From: Eutreptiella sp. 'Long Island Sound 2002' | Lineage: Eukaryota > Euglenozoa > Euglenophyceae > Eutreptiales > Eutreptiaceae | DNA length: 64,000 bases | Direction of reading: 5' to 3' | Assembly (NCBI GenBank): GCA_964036045.1 | Contig: OZ038401.1 | Coordinates: forward strand, 29,471,492 to 29,535,491 | Part shown: in pieces, positions 11,188-22,199 of the stretch | How positions within the stretch are numbered: position 1 is the first letter of the stretch | Layout of the letters: each line of letters opens with the position of its first letter | Translations under genes and position numbers: made by a program | Notes under the pieces: model-generated | Told to the model about the DNA's origin: nothing | Seen by the model: only the letters and a program-made list of their open reading frames with translations | Databases searched by the model: none

Positions 11188-12366
11188 TCACCTCGTGAAG
11201 GGCGATGGTGGCCACTGCGCCACAGGTTTGCGTGCCCAATGCTCCTCGCAGTACCTGCGGAGATGGTGCAGCAGATGTATCATCTCTGTCTGTCTCGTGA
11301 AGTACGGTCGGGCCGACAGTCCCACCACCAGTGGACCACCCAGCGGTACCAAGACTGCCCATTTTGTCAAGACACCGCCTTGGAAGACGTGTCGGGAGAC
11401 TAAGTGCCGTTGCAGGATTGTTAGTGCCAATTTCAGGACTCGCGCCCTCTCAGGCAGGGGAAGCGCGGTTGCCCTATACAACGCCTGTGGCGACGCTACC
11501 AAGATGCGTCCGGCAAAGCATTCAAAGTCCAAAGCTAGCTCCATGAAGGAGACCTGCCCCTTCCTCGGAATCCAAATCAGGGCGTTTACCCATTGAACCA
11601 AGTCATCTTGAAAGGACCGGTCCTAGCGCCATTCCCTGTCCGGTATCTCCGCAATTTGAATGTGTGCCTCCGTTGCCGGCCTCGGCAGGGGGCCACATAG
11701 CTGCATGAAGGGGTATGTGACCATGTGTGACGGCTTCGCTGGCTTGTCAAAAAGCTGCACATCTTCGCGCTACGCTCGGGCCGTCGGAATGCTGAGCACC
11801 ATGGTATGATACGTGGTCATGAAGGTGTGTACCAGGCCCTTGGGCTGCCCTTCCGAGAAGTGTGAGGGCAACAGACCCCAAATTCCGAGGCATGGCGGCC
11901 AAGTTGCCGCGGATGAGGGCGGCCCAATGGCGCGTGCCTTCTGCAAAAGGGCACACTTGTGCTACTCCCTCAGATGCTACCACACAGCGCAGTGCCACGG
12001 CAGATGGTCATCATCTTCGGGCGCTGCAAAGCAATACAGGCATAGCGACTCTTTGCGCAGTCCCCTAGCATGTGCCCGGCTAGCTGTCCACAGGGCCCGT
12101 GCGAGCCAGCCCTTGATCAACGCTTTATCAAATTCTGTGCTGTCATCCAGCATCACTGCACATGCCACCCGATCGATCGACCCTGAAAGCCCTTAAACTT
12201 GCTGTGGCCATCGATCTTCTATTGCAAGCAAGGCCTACTTGCGAATGGAGTCCCTAAGTATATGCTTGGAGTGATCCTCGTTCGAGTCATGTCGAGTACT
12301 TCTGTGAGTCCGGGGACATGCCATACCCACCATGAGGCCGTCGGACACCAGCCCAGGCAATGCACA
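11188..12366 (-). pseudogene. 3' region of LINE remnant 2 with zinc knuckle
   Basis: Minus-strand coding-like frames lie at 12219-12683 (overlapping the RT end), 11977-12168, 11747-11998 and 11188-11601. The frame at 11977-12168 contains CLYC-x8-H-x3-HC after a Trp-rich helix, matching the zf-RVT knuckle seen downstream of LINE RT domains. The lower frames (about 11.2-11.6 kb) have protein-like composition and may be the C-terminal domain. Frames are broken throughout, so this is a decayed copy. Confidence 0.5.
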
Positions 12367-13920
12367 TCATGCAGGACCCTCTGCACTAGTCCTCTGGCTG
12401 TGGGCGGCGCCTGAGATTGCCTCTCCTCCCGGATTGATTGGACCACCACTTGCAGGAAGCCCGGTGATCGGGCAACCGAGAAGAGCCAGCACACTCGATC
12501 GTATGCGACTTTCATACACGGCGAGATCCCGAGATCCGACGGCCCGCCACAAGTAAGACAAGTATAATTTCCTTTGCTCTCCCCGGTCGTGAGGTGCCCC
12601 ACAAGCTGTTGAGCACTGCCGATTCCAGACTGCAGAGGTCTTTGCTGTGATGTCAGCCCCTGGGGAGCCCCACAATGCTGCACTCTGTATCAATATTGCG
12701 ATAATGTGGGTTCTGCGGGTGAAACCCCCTTGGGCACCTCTTACTCGTGTTAGTGGATGAGCTCCTCGTGCGATCCTCTTCTTTAGCAGAGGCCAGGTGC
12801 CCGTGGTCTGTCCAGTGCGAATGCCCACACCGAGGGACCGAAAATTTGTCTGACGCGGTAGGGGGACTGCCTGCAGAACTGTGTGCTTTTGGATTGTGGA
12901 AGAGGGTTGCCGCACATGTAGTGCTAATGATTTTTTGGGATTCACTTGTTGGGCTCTGAGCTGAAGCCAGAGCTCTGTGAGACGCATCACCGGCAGCATG
13001 TGTTCACTTGAGCGGCGGATCGGTATGTGTCATCAGCGTACCCCATGGTCCCTACCTCCGCCTGCATCTCTTGTTTGCGGAGTGGGTTGCGCCCCTCTTA
13101 GCTTCACACGGCTTGAAGGTGGTGATTCCATGGGCACCTGCGTCGGCGTGGAAGGCTTTGGTGCTCCTAAGGGCTTTGCAGAGGACTCTGCTGAAGGTTC
13201 TTCTTGCTTAATTTCTTAGGTGGGGTATTGTTGTCCGCATGCACATGGCTATGCATGCTCTCAATACTGGAACTCGTCGATTCCAGAGCCATCGGTTTTC
13301 AGAATACCCGTTTGCGGGGCCGCTGATCGGCTTCAGGTGCCTGTTGACTTTTGCTATCTGATCTGAGCTGCCTTTCTGCGATATCAGACCTCTGTGGGTT
13401 TCTCAAGGGTCGGCGGATTAGGCGGCAGTTCCTTGACAATAATGGTGATGCTGCCTTCCAAATCGTCCACGGCACGCATCCACAGTCCTGTCAACATATT
13501 CATCATGATGACGCTCATGGCGCAGCCCTGTAAGACGCCATTGGTTGCCTTGAAGAAGGCGCCCAGCGCTCCGTTTATTTTAAAGGCTCTTTCCAATTGG
13601 TGATAGATTGCCATGAGTGCCTGTAATACCTTGGGATCAAGGCCAAAGTCGCCTGCAACCGTGAAGGATATGTTTTGTGGTATCAAGTCACCGCATTTCA
13701 CGTAATCGGTGCCTGCGCCCGAAAGGGACTGTCGTAGCAGGTGCGCTCTCTCAATCAAAGTGGCCAAAAGTAGTGCCGTGTGCGGAGCACTCCTTTGCGG
13801 GCGAAAAGCATACGCATTGCGATGCACCTTGCAAACTACGACAAACCCCTCAATAGCACTAGAAGATTTAATGAACGCAATCAGAAGCGGCTGCAGGCTA
13901 AAGTAAGGGTCCTTGGTCAC
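12367..13920 (-). pseudogene. LINE remnant 2: reverse transcriptase domain
   Basis: Reading 5' to 3' on the minus strand, the frame at 13920-13384 has an AYAFRPQRSA block and then NGVLQGCAMSVIMMN, the RT motif B pattern (QG.x.S). Another frame then encodes GYADDTY, with YADD at 13029-13040, the RT catalytic pair of aspartates. A further shift near 13005 leads into 12999-12367, which contains NPKKSLAL and FRSLGVGI, matching RT motifs D/E and the thumb. Order and spacing fit a non-LTR retrotransposon RT. At least two frameshifts separate the parts, so the copy is dead although YADD itself is intact. No endonuclease domain was seen upstream. Confidence 0.72.
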
Positions 13921-15283
13921 GCCGGATGGCCAAATCTCTGCGCTGCGTCCGCCGCGTCAGGTCCCCCCCCCCCCCCCCTCCTTGGTCATTGCTGATTCTT
14001 GGGGCTTTTGGATGGTTAATGCTTAAGCTTGGTGGCTTCTTCATGGTCGTTGTTGATTCTTGATGCCTTGTGGATGGTTGCTATTAATCCCTAGTGGCTG
14101 TGGATAATTCGATTCGGTAAGCAGGCGCCATGGGCACATGGTGATCTTCAGTGTTATACCCAATGCTCATGTATTGCCCACACTTGGACGGGGAGATGAC
14201 AATGGTAGGCACCCGATCACCATTTGATCAAATGTAGGTGACACTAATGCCCGCAAGGAAGCCATGAAAGGGAAATGGTTGATACTGTAATAGGACACAG
14301 TGCAATACATCCAATCTTGTACAGTTTGGAAACATATGCACTACCCTGCAAAATAGGTTCGTAGGCCTATGGAGGAATTTTGTTTCTTTTTCGTTCGTCC
14401 GCCAATCCTAAAGTGGCTAGGCTGTGGAGGCCTTGGGTGTGTACGTGCACGCTGTCCCATGGTTTGATGATAGGCGGGTGCCCGGCTGCAGTATGAGCAA
14501 AGCCTGCAGGGCTCTGCTTGCGTTTATTTAAGCGAGGGCAACTCCCAAGCACAAGGCCAACCCCATGAATGGCATGCATTCAGCCTATGAGAACCGCCCA
14601 TTGACCCCCCCCAAAAAAAACAGACAATGCAAGATCATTCTGCAAGGAGAAAGCCAGTACATCAACAGAAACCTAGTACATCAACAGAGACCTGCACCTC
14701 TTTTGGTTTGGCGTGGTGACAACTGTGCAGGATTCTCTTAAAAACCTGCCAACTGAGAACCTATCAACTGGTTTCTCACTCTCAGTGGCCCTTGCCAACA
14801 CTCTGCTACCCTCTAGAATCCCACAAAACTGTATCCCACTTTTTTTTTTGCGGACTCCAGAAGTTCAAAGAGTGCTCAAGATAGTTCTTGGAAAGTTGGA
14901 GTATCTTACTCCGCAAGATCTGACCTTCCCTTTCTATGCTCCACCTGTAGGGTAGGCAGGTAGTGTGGAAAGTGGATGTGGTCAGCGAGGTGCTGCTACA
15001 AATCCGTAGATTCATCTATGGTTGTCGCCAGCTGCATGTGCCAGATCATGCAAAATACCATACCTGTGTCACACAGGTCATGGCATGTCACAGAGGTATG
15101 CAAAGGCTGCTCAGTTCAATTGTGTCACTAGGCTGTATGCTCAATGTTTGCAAGGCTTGGGCACAAATCCACTTCAAACTCTAGATCCACCACGTGTTGC
15201 ACAATGCCATACCAGATATCATGAGATCGCACGCCAACTTCACACGAATGGAAAATGCTGTGCAAATCCCACATACAGGGGGA
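13921..15283. other. No gene recognised
   Basis: Includes a C run near 13965-13978 and a short degenerate repeat related to the 15.4-15.7 kb minisatellite (about 13980-14090). A minus-strand frame at 14367-14579 and a plus-strand frame at 14713-14955 show no recognisable domain. Confidence 0.4.
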
Positions 15284-15405
15284 GGGGGGGGGGACTTAGC
15301 GGCGGGAATTTTTCACCATGGGATATTTCGAAGTGGGTTTATTTCGCATGCAGTCCTGAATTTGCTGTGGGAAATTTCCTACCCGCATGCTGTGAGCCAA
15401 CCTTT
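15284..15405. repeat. Dispersed repeat with GCGGCGGGAATTTT
   Basis: The stretch GGGACTTAGCGGCGGGAATTTTTC...GGTTTATTTCGCATGCAG...CTGAATTTG matches, in the opposite orientation, the block at about 25625-25745. A weaker relative lies near 49440-49530 and another near 29470-29560. Here it directly follows a G homopolymer. Non-coding. Confidence 0.6.
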
Positions 15406-15429
15406 AGTGGGTGGTGGTTACTGTTATTT

Positions 15430-15745
15430 GCTGATGCTTTGTCGTTGAGTCCGAGAGGGTTGTTGTTCCTTTCTGATGGGTTGCTGGTGAGTCCTGGAGG
15501 ATTGTTGTTCCCTCCTAGTGGCTTGCTGTTAATTCCGGGAGGGTTGCTGTTAGTTCCTGGTGGCTTGTTGTTATTTCGTGATGCCTTGCTGGTGAGTCGT
15601 GGAGGGTTGCTGTTCCTTCTTGGTGGCTTGCTGCAAATTAACTCCTGGGGGGCTGCTGTTAAATCCTGGTGGCTTGCTGTTGATTGCTGGTGATTGTTGT
15701 TACTTCCCGGTGGTTGCTGTTATTTTCTGATGCACTGCTGTTACC
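15430..15745. repeat. Degenerate 21-bp minisatellite
   Basis: About 14 imperfect units of the type TTGCTGTTAGTTCCTGGTGGC. On the plus strand they read as a 7-residue Gly-Leu-Leu-Leu-x-Pro-Gly type repeat because the unit is a multiple of three. I treat the frame as a by-product. Confidence 0.8.
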
Positions 15746-16155
15746 TGATGGCAACATTTTTCTGTTTCAGCTCTTGTGGAAGGGCACAACAGACTTATGC
15801 TACCTGAAGATGAGTCCTGCTGTGGCGCGTCATACCCCCACCCCCCTTGTCCTGCCCCACCCCAGGGAAGAACGTCCCCCGCCACCCCCTGCGGGACGGC
15901 TGCCAAGTGACCGCCCCTCCCCCCCGGAACCGCACCACCACCGTACAGCACATTTTCAGGCACAGAAATTGCCCTGCAACCCGAAAGAATACAATGGCAG
16001 AACTGTCTTGCCTTCACGCTCATAAGAGATGCAGCAATATGTATCACCATGCTCTGAATATCCAACGACCTGCACCAAAACAGGTTCCCCTGTGGAGTGG
16101 ATGAACATGACCTTCATCCCAGGGGTAAACATGGTTGTCCTGGCACGTTCCATTT
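15746..16155 (-). pseudogene. Tudor/SH3-like small-domain ORF, copy 1
   Basis: From an ATG near 16155 the minus strand encodes about 65 residues, MERARTTMFTPGMKVMFIHS and on through a VQVVGYSEHG region, ending near 15956. A second frame to about 15840 may continue it after a shift. The pattern of a hydrophobic start, H-S-x-G-E/D, V-x-V-V and I-S-Y-E-x-x-G looks like a small beta-barrel (SH3/Tudor type). A related sequence lies at 32647-33030 (-). Two copies in repeat-rich DNA point to a mobile-element protein; the fold assignment is an inference. Confidence 0.4.
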
Positions 16156-16762
16156 CAGCGAAACTGAGCAAAATGTCCAACCAAGAGTAAAAGGGATACA
16201 AGTGGCAGTGCCTCGCAACACAGTCACCCACACAACAACACAGTGAGCCATAAGAAAAAATATTGTGTTTACCAAGTGATGGTCCCCCATCTCCCCGCCC
16301 CCCCCCCAGGGGAAGGACAAGGGGTGGAGCAGGACAAGGGGGGGGGGGCGCACGCAGGTCAAAGAGCGCTCCACACATGCACGTCCTGGTATGCATATGC
16401 AGCAATGTTCGGCAGTTCTCCCAGCACAGCTCTCATTCAGGCTCATTGTGCTTTGATTGGCCGTGTTTTGGTAGCCACAACCTTTGGCTTCAATACTACA
16501 CACATGGGGACCTCTTCCTTATCATACAGATCCTTGCTCAGGGCTGGCACTCAGTTGGCCAGATCTGTTAGGTTTGGTTGAGGGTGAGGAGCAATGTTGG
16601 TAGGGGGGTGGGAGTAATCGGGGACTCACATACTAGACGCTAAGATACAACATGATATGAACATCATAGGACCTGCTACAACACATGAGAACCTCGTGTA
16701 GCTGACAGCATAGCCGGCAAAATCAGAAAGAGCTGTGTCCTGCCTGTCGGTGCCATATTCTA
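16156..16762. other. No gene recognised
   Basis: Contains C and G homopolymers near 16295-16345. Short frames only; no motif. Confidence 0.4.
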
Positions 16763-16840
16763 CACGCCGGGCATCGAACCTACGCTCTCCGGGATGAAGC
16801 CCCCGTGCACTTCCAGTATACTACGCTACCGATGTGGTTA
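16763..16840 (-). repeat. tRNA-like sequence (SINE head or tRNA pseudogene)
   Basis: On the minus strand there is an A-box-like TAGCGTAGTATA (16817-16828) and a perfect B box GGTTCGATGCC (16770-16780), 48 bases apart as in a tRNA. The acceptor and T stems do not pair well, so I do not call a functional tRNA. The phrase CCCCGTGCACTT recurs about 200 bases away (near 17000), suggesting a second decayed copy. Confidence 0.5.
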
Positions 16841-17373
16841 AATAACCGTTATCCAGCCCACCACCCTACACTGCATTTTCTCCATAACTGGTGTCCGTGA
16901 CCTACTGCCGTCGCCACACCAAGAGCAGCAGCTCTTTATGAGCATCAGTGCCGTCGCCTCCACGGGCCGCGATGACGGAGCGCACTGCGGGGCCGGGCCC
17001 CCGTGCACTTTCAGGTACGCTCGCACCTCAGCTTTCATTCATTGCCTTAAAGTCAAACATCCCCTGAGGCTGCTGGACGTTCGGCGGTTCCCAGCCCTCC
17101 CCGGGGTTCAAACCACCCTCTGGGAAATTACCGTCAGCTGTGAGGGGAACCACCCTCTGGGAAATTACCGTCAGCTGTGAGGGGGCCAGAGGCCCAGCCC
17201 CTATGGTTGCCATGCATCTCCAAAACTGAGCGCTCATACACCCTCCCCCTATAGGATTGGTCACGTGGGTGTGGCCCATGTAATGCTCGTGCCGGTGACA
17301 CTGTGCACTTGTTGTGGGGGGGCCACAGGCCCAGCCCCTCCGCTTTGCTTCCTAAGGCCATTCGCTCCTATGG

Positions 17374-17742
17374 TTATTTTCTTCTGCGTTTACGGGTAGA
17401 ACTAACATCAGTGCTGAACTCATCACTACTGGTGGCTTCATCCACAAGCAAGTCAGACAAACGGTCCGATGGTAGAGACTCGATTGAGGAGATCCCAGAC
17501 AGGGTCGAATCCTCCATTGCCACTATACTCTCATCCGACTCTCCCGTCTCATCACTCACGAATAACCTCCTTTCAAGCAAGGTGGGGACTGGCATATCCT
17601 TATCATCCCGACTATCCCTCAACAACAAAGGCGTGGCAAAATCTGTCTCGCAGATTGACCGAGGCTCGATGGAGCACAACGGTGCACTCTGTGGCTCACA
17701 CACTGGGCTGTGTACCCCTTGCGGGGGTGAGACCAGCGGCAT
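17374..17742 (-). pseudogene. Acidic serine-rich tail of LINE remnant 1, with terminal basic cluster
   Basis: This 122-residue frame is in phase with the RNase H frame upstream and begins immediately after its TGA. It is rich in Ser, Asp and Glu and ends in STRKRRRK, which looks like a nuclear localisation signal. Because the frame is continuous apart from one TGA, I infer that RNase H and this tail were one protein and the stop is a mutation. An independent small ORF is possible but less likely. Confidence 0.45.
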
Positions 17743-18288
17743 TCAAGGGGGTTGTGGGGGGTGCCTGATGGTCAGGTACAGAGGCGAGGAAAGCCTTCCT
17801 TGTTCTGCTAGCTTATCCGCCCTTTCATTGCCCTGGATTGCAACGTGGCTAGGCACTTTGATCCAGTCCGAAACCACCAGTGTGGAATCAAGCAGGGTCA
17901 TGAGGGTGCTCCACAGATCAACGTTGGTGACTGGGCCCCAGGTTGTGACCCAGCCCCACGCACGCCATTTGTGTGCTCCCCCTTGAACACCACCATAAAC
18001 ATAAGCTGAGTCAGTGCAGACTGCCACCTTCAGATTGCGATCATGATAACGCTGGACAACTTCGATAACCGCTTGGAGCTCTGCTCTGTTAATCGTTTGC
18101 CTAGTGTGCGGGGGTAGGTGTGACGCTTTCTCCCATCCATCCGCCGCGTAGCACCCCCACCCCCCAATCCACCCATGCGTGGAAACGTACTCTACTGACC
18201 CATTTGTATAGGCCAAGAGATGCCCATCATCTTCCTTCTGTTGAATGACACGCAGTGCCTCTGCAGCCAATTCCTGCTTTCGTGCCAT
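17743..18288 (-). pseudogene. LINE remnant 1: RNase H domain with Asp-to-Asn change
   Basis: The 181-residue frame aligns along a whole RNase H type I domain: LLAYTNGS (about residues 25-32), NRAELQAVI (the catalytic Glu), VCTDSAYVYGG (second Asp) and KVPSHVAIQGNERADKLA (His and last Asp). The first motif is normally YTDGS; here Asp is Asn (GAT to AAT on the coding strand), which should abolish cleavage. The domain removes the RNA strand of RNA/DNA hybrids during retrotransposition. It lies 3' of the zinc knuckle and RT motifs on the same strand. The frame is otherwise intact, so decay is recent or the domain was under selection until late. Confidence 0.85.
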
Positions 18289-18359
18289 GCATCGTCTCTT
18301 CTTTTCCTTGCGTTCCTCTAGTAAAGACTCATCTAGCTAATAAATAATTTGGTGGATAA

Positions 18360-18803
18360 TCAAGGACCCATGCTTGAGAAGGTGCAGGAGAGAAGAGTGA
18401 AATTGTTGAAAAACATAAGAAAACCATTGCACTGGTTCCCATAGGGCCACAACCTGTATAGTTTTGGTCCACACAGTGAGAAAGGCATCAAACGAAGGCA
18501 GCCCGCCCCGCAACAGCGAGTTGCAGAGGGACCAATGCGCTGCTCTAGCCACCCAGACCATAATGCCCAGAAGGGTTGAGAAAGATAGCACTGTGGGAAT
18601 GCAGCATCATTATACTGCACCCCACCTTGGGTAACCGGCGCCCAACACTTCTCTAAGGAGTGGAAAATGGGGACATGAAACCTGCAAGTATTTAGAGAGT
18701 GGTGCAACATCTCTAAGGCACCACAGACCGGGCATTTGGAGCTTTTTGTCCAACGGGACAAACGCTCCGCCGTCTTTAATTTATACCACAGAACTTGATG
18801 CAC
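18360..18803 (-). pseudogene. LINE remnant 1: zinc knuckle (zf-RVT) region
   Basis: The frame begins HQVLWYKLKTAERLSRW and continues to CPVCGALEMLHHSLNTC, a C-x2-C...H...C cluster with the usual preceding Trp-rich helix of the zf-RVT module. After the cluster the frame carries a Leu/Trp-rich stretch. It sits between the RT core and RNase H on the minus strand, the usual order in LINEs with C-terminal RNase H. Confidence 0.65.
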
Positions 18804-20079
18804 GAAATCCGTTAGCGAGGGAGGGAGCTTTGCTCTCTAGAACGCCTACCAGACTTTGGGGGACTGTCTGGTTTCCGTTTGGGGATTAGAGACAAGTCTT
18901 TTAAGAGACACCGACTTTGCCCAAGCTTCCAACCACACTAAGGGAATAGACGAGTCGGTGACCGGTACCTTCCTGAAAGTGCTCAGTCCCTGTTCATAGA
19001 CATCCCTCCACGTGGGACCAAGGTGTCTCACAAGGTGCCCCAGGACCTGTCCATGACTATCAAAGAGATCTTTTACCTGGAGTACGTGTTTGCGAATCAG
19101 AACAGGACAGTAATAAGTGAGATGATTGCTGTTCTTGAGAACTGCCGAGTGCCACAGTGGAAGTTCCCCTATGGCATCGGGGTCAGTGGACCATCAATCG
19201 TCTACCTTCTGGCAATGGACATATATTTCAGACCGTAGGATAGGAATGTGAAGGTTTTATAGGGGACTGGCCCCAATTGCAGATAGGGAACAGCCCAGAT
19301 GTTGAGTTGCACCCCGTATTTGGTGCACCATGCCGTAAACCTAGAGCGAACAATGTCAGTAAAAATATGAGAGGCCGTCAAAAATTTGTGAAAGGGCAGG
19401 CCAAATTGAGCGTGAATCCAAATCTTGGGTGGAGTCAACCGATATCCTCCCAGCTCTGGGTCCTGTGCAACGTTTTGCAGCGTGACCCCTCAGCTATCAA
19501 GATGCAAAGTCGTGTTGTAAATTACCCGTAAGGCCCGGACCGTGATGTCTGAAGGGTAGTAGGCACGCGCAGTGAGCAATATTGTAGGTAACACCCACTT
19601 TTTCAAAAGCAGAATGCGCTCACATAGCGAACAACTGAAACTTGCCACAACCGATGCCCTTCGTTGTGCCTCTGCAAGAGGATAAGCAAAGGCCTTGTCA
19701 GACGTAATGTTCCCACTTCAAACACCTAAGTACTTGACACTTCGGCAGACGAGGATGCCCGGGAGGAGCTCCCCACTGGGCGTGGCTTCCACATGTGCCT
19801 GGTCTTCAGAGTGCGCTGACCCTTTGACCACTACACCACACTTGGCTAGGTTCAAGTTTTTTTTTTACTTCCGGCGCCACATAAGTTCGAAGTTCAAAGT
19901 CTCACTATGAACAAAGAAGGGGCACTCATAGGCAGGTCGCCTAGCATCTGTACAGCCGTTGTAACTATAGCCACAGGCTTCGTGCGGGTTATGCACGTCC
20001 ATCGAGGACGCCTGTGGGGACAAGTTATCCCACAAGTCGGCTGACAGTGGTGTGCAGATCTGCTCTGCAAGGGCATTGG
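18804..20079 (-). pseudogene. LINE remnant 1: connecting region between RT and zinc knuckle
   Basis: Minus-strand coding-like patches lie at 18846-19031 (GPTWRDVYEQGL...), 19202-19438 and 19865-20086, in different frames. They fall where the RT thumb and connection region should be. No single motif identifies them alone; position and strand support the call. Confidence 0.4.
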
Positions 20080-21003
20080 CTACCAAGTTCGAAGTTTCAA
20101 GTGATGTTTTTTCTTGGCTAGGTTGGCTAGGTTCAAGTGCAGCCTAAGGAACAACACAAAATGAGACATACAATCATATACCTGGTGCAACAAATGTCCA
20201 ATGCGCATGCCTCGAATCGAAACACAGAGGTCATCCACGTACATGTAAGGATTGGTCCTTGGTATCGCTTCAACCGGGTACAATACAAAGGAAACCCAAA
20301 AGGAAAACAGGATCGGGGAGAAGGGGTCCAATGCCAGACCGCGGCTCAAATAGAACCTCACGGACCACTCCCTTTCCAACACAAAAGTGAAAAGGGGCAG
20401 CTAGAGCAGCAAGAACAAACTGAATGTTGGAGGTTGGGAGGCAAACGATTTCCGGTACAGCCGCAATAAAGGCATGGGAAAGGGACAAGTAGGCATTAGA
20501 AAAGTCAAAGCTAACCAAGATCCCTTGGAACATGTCTTCATAGCCCGAGCGCGTGCTCCAAATGTGATGGAGCATCTAGTGTCCCTTTACACAACCTACC
20601 TGGCGCCTGTGGGTCAACTGCTGAAAAATTTGCTCCACCTGCACACACAGAATATGCATCCGCCACTTTTTTCCAACATCCCGCAAGGCAATCGGGCGGA
20701 GCTTGTTGATTGCAGCCGCTCCAACCACTTTAGGGGATGCATTGTTATGCAGCCTATCAAGCGCCAGCCTCACAATGTTTCAGTCAACGGCCTGAACAGA
20801 GCCTTCGCCATGGCCGAGAAATTAGGCGGCAAGCCCAATGAGGGTAAGTACTGCAGGCAGTCAGCAACACATTTGCTGCCAGGCTCCGAGACACCTTCCC
20901 AGTGGCACCGCAGGGCCTCAACAATGGCAACAAGGTTGTTTAAAATCTGTCCTCCTTTACTCTTGACCCATCCTAGCCGGCGTCGCTGCTGAAGCTCCAT
21001 CAT
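20080..21003 (-). pseudogene. LINE remnant 1: reverse transcriptase core
   Basis: In order on the minus strand: 20770-21003, N-terminal RT-like sequence; 20576-20773 with INKLRPIALRDVGKKW (the RPI motif before motif A); 20270-20575 with VSFDFSNAYLSLSH (motif A, catalytic Asp); 20080-20382 with GLALDPFSPILFSFW (motif B) and then PYMYVDDL (motif C, YVDD at 20230-20241). The order and all catalytic aspartates fit a non-LTR RT. Successive motifs are in different frames, so several frameshifts have accumulated. No endonuclease domain was found upstream. Confidence 0.78.
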
Positions 21004-21438
21004 AAGTTTATTGATATGTCACCGTCTATCATTTTGACTATCATTCGACACAGTTTCTCCAGCCAATATACCCTTCAACTATGCCATCAACTGAATGCTA
21101 GTCTTATCGCTACGATCCCTTTCATAGAGAGAAACAAGTAATGAATAGGTAGATGCCGGGGCGTGCCCCTTGTTCCGGAGGTAGTGCCATCCCTACGGAC
21201 ATACACGATGCACGGAAGAAGACAAAATGAGGCCCAAGACATTGTAGTCAGCGGGGGGGCAGTGATGCCTTTCATATTCCACGGCTTCATGCCTCAGAGC
21301 ATGTGTGGCTCACTCCCACCACTGCTCTGGACTACCAAGAAGGTCATCAAGCAATGTCTGCAAACGGTCTACAATTTCCTCATCATCAAGGAGCTCCTGA
21401 CGACACTTGAAACACACAGACGCCATGTCAAAGGTGGG
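21004..21438. other. No gene recognised
   Basis: Sequence between the RT remnant and the dispersed repeat. Short open frames only. It could be the decayed 5' part of LINE remnant 1. Confidence 0.35.
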
Positions 21439-22045
21439 GCCCTGAGGCAACGGATACTGGGCTCGCATACGCCCCCGTGTCACAGGCGCATGGTCATCAC
21501 CACATTGTTCAGTGTTTTGCTTGCTGCACTGCAGCGCAGACCAGTTCTGTACCACACCAGATGGTTGCTGACTGCGCATTGGCTCTGGCCCTCTGGACAT
21601 TGAGGTCAGCTCGCACCCACCACCCACCCACAGTGCCGGTTAGTCTCTAACCCTTGCCCTGCAGGTCGCGCTCCTGTCATGCACTTGCTCCCTGGCACGT
21701 GAAGACGTGTCGTTCTCGAGCCTCGGGGGCGCAAAGGCGCCTTTGGTGGCGCAAAGGCGTCTCAACATTTCAGCAAGTGCTCCGGCTGTCAGGCAACTCA
21801 ACAAATCGTTGCTGTACTGTGTGTGGCGCATACCATTTCTGCTCCACACCATGCATGCGCATGCTGCCCACATATTCATGCCTTCTTGCTTCCGTCTTCC
21901 TCACATGGGCCGCACTCTCGCAGCCCCAGTCATGCATCGGCCCTTCAACACGTAACGACGTGTCGAGCTTGTGGCTCAGGGGCGCAATGGCGCCCTGTTA
22001 TTTCACCATTTGACTGTTCTGTGCTGTATTGGCGTCCCAGGCGTC
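21439..22045. repeat. Composite dispersed repeat, copy 2
   Basis: Closely matches copy 1 (8625-9300): the GAGGCAACGGATACTGGGCTC start, the CAGCTCGCACCCACCACCC phrase, the CGTGAAGACGTGTCGTT motif and the GGGGGCGCAAAGGCG sub-unit occur in the same order. It ends at a G homopolymer near 22051-22066. Confidence 0.75.
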
Positions 22046-22199
22046 AAAGGTGGGGGGGGGGGGGGGGCAAGCAATGAGGACCGCCTTGTGGTCAGCCCTT
22101 GCAACAAAAGCCGTAAAGGCTTCCGAGACATGGAGGAGTAAAGAGGCACTCATGTGCACCCGATCTATACGCCGCAAATTCTGTCCAGTCTCAAGTTCA

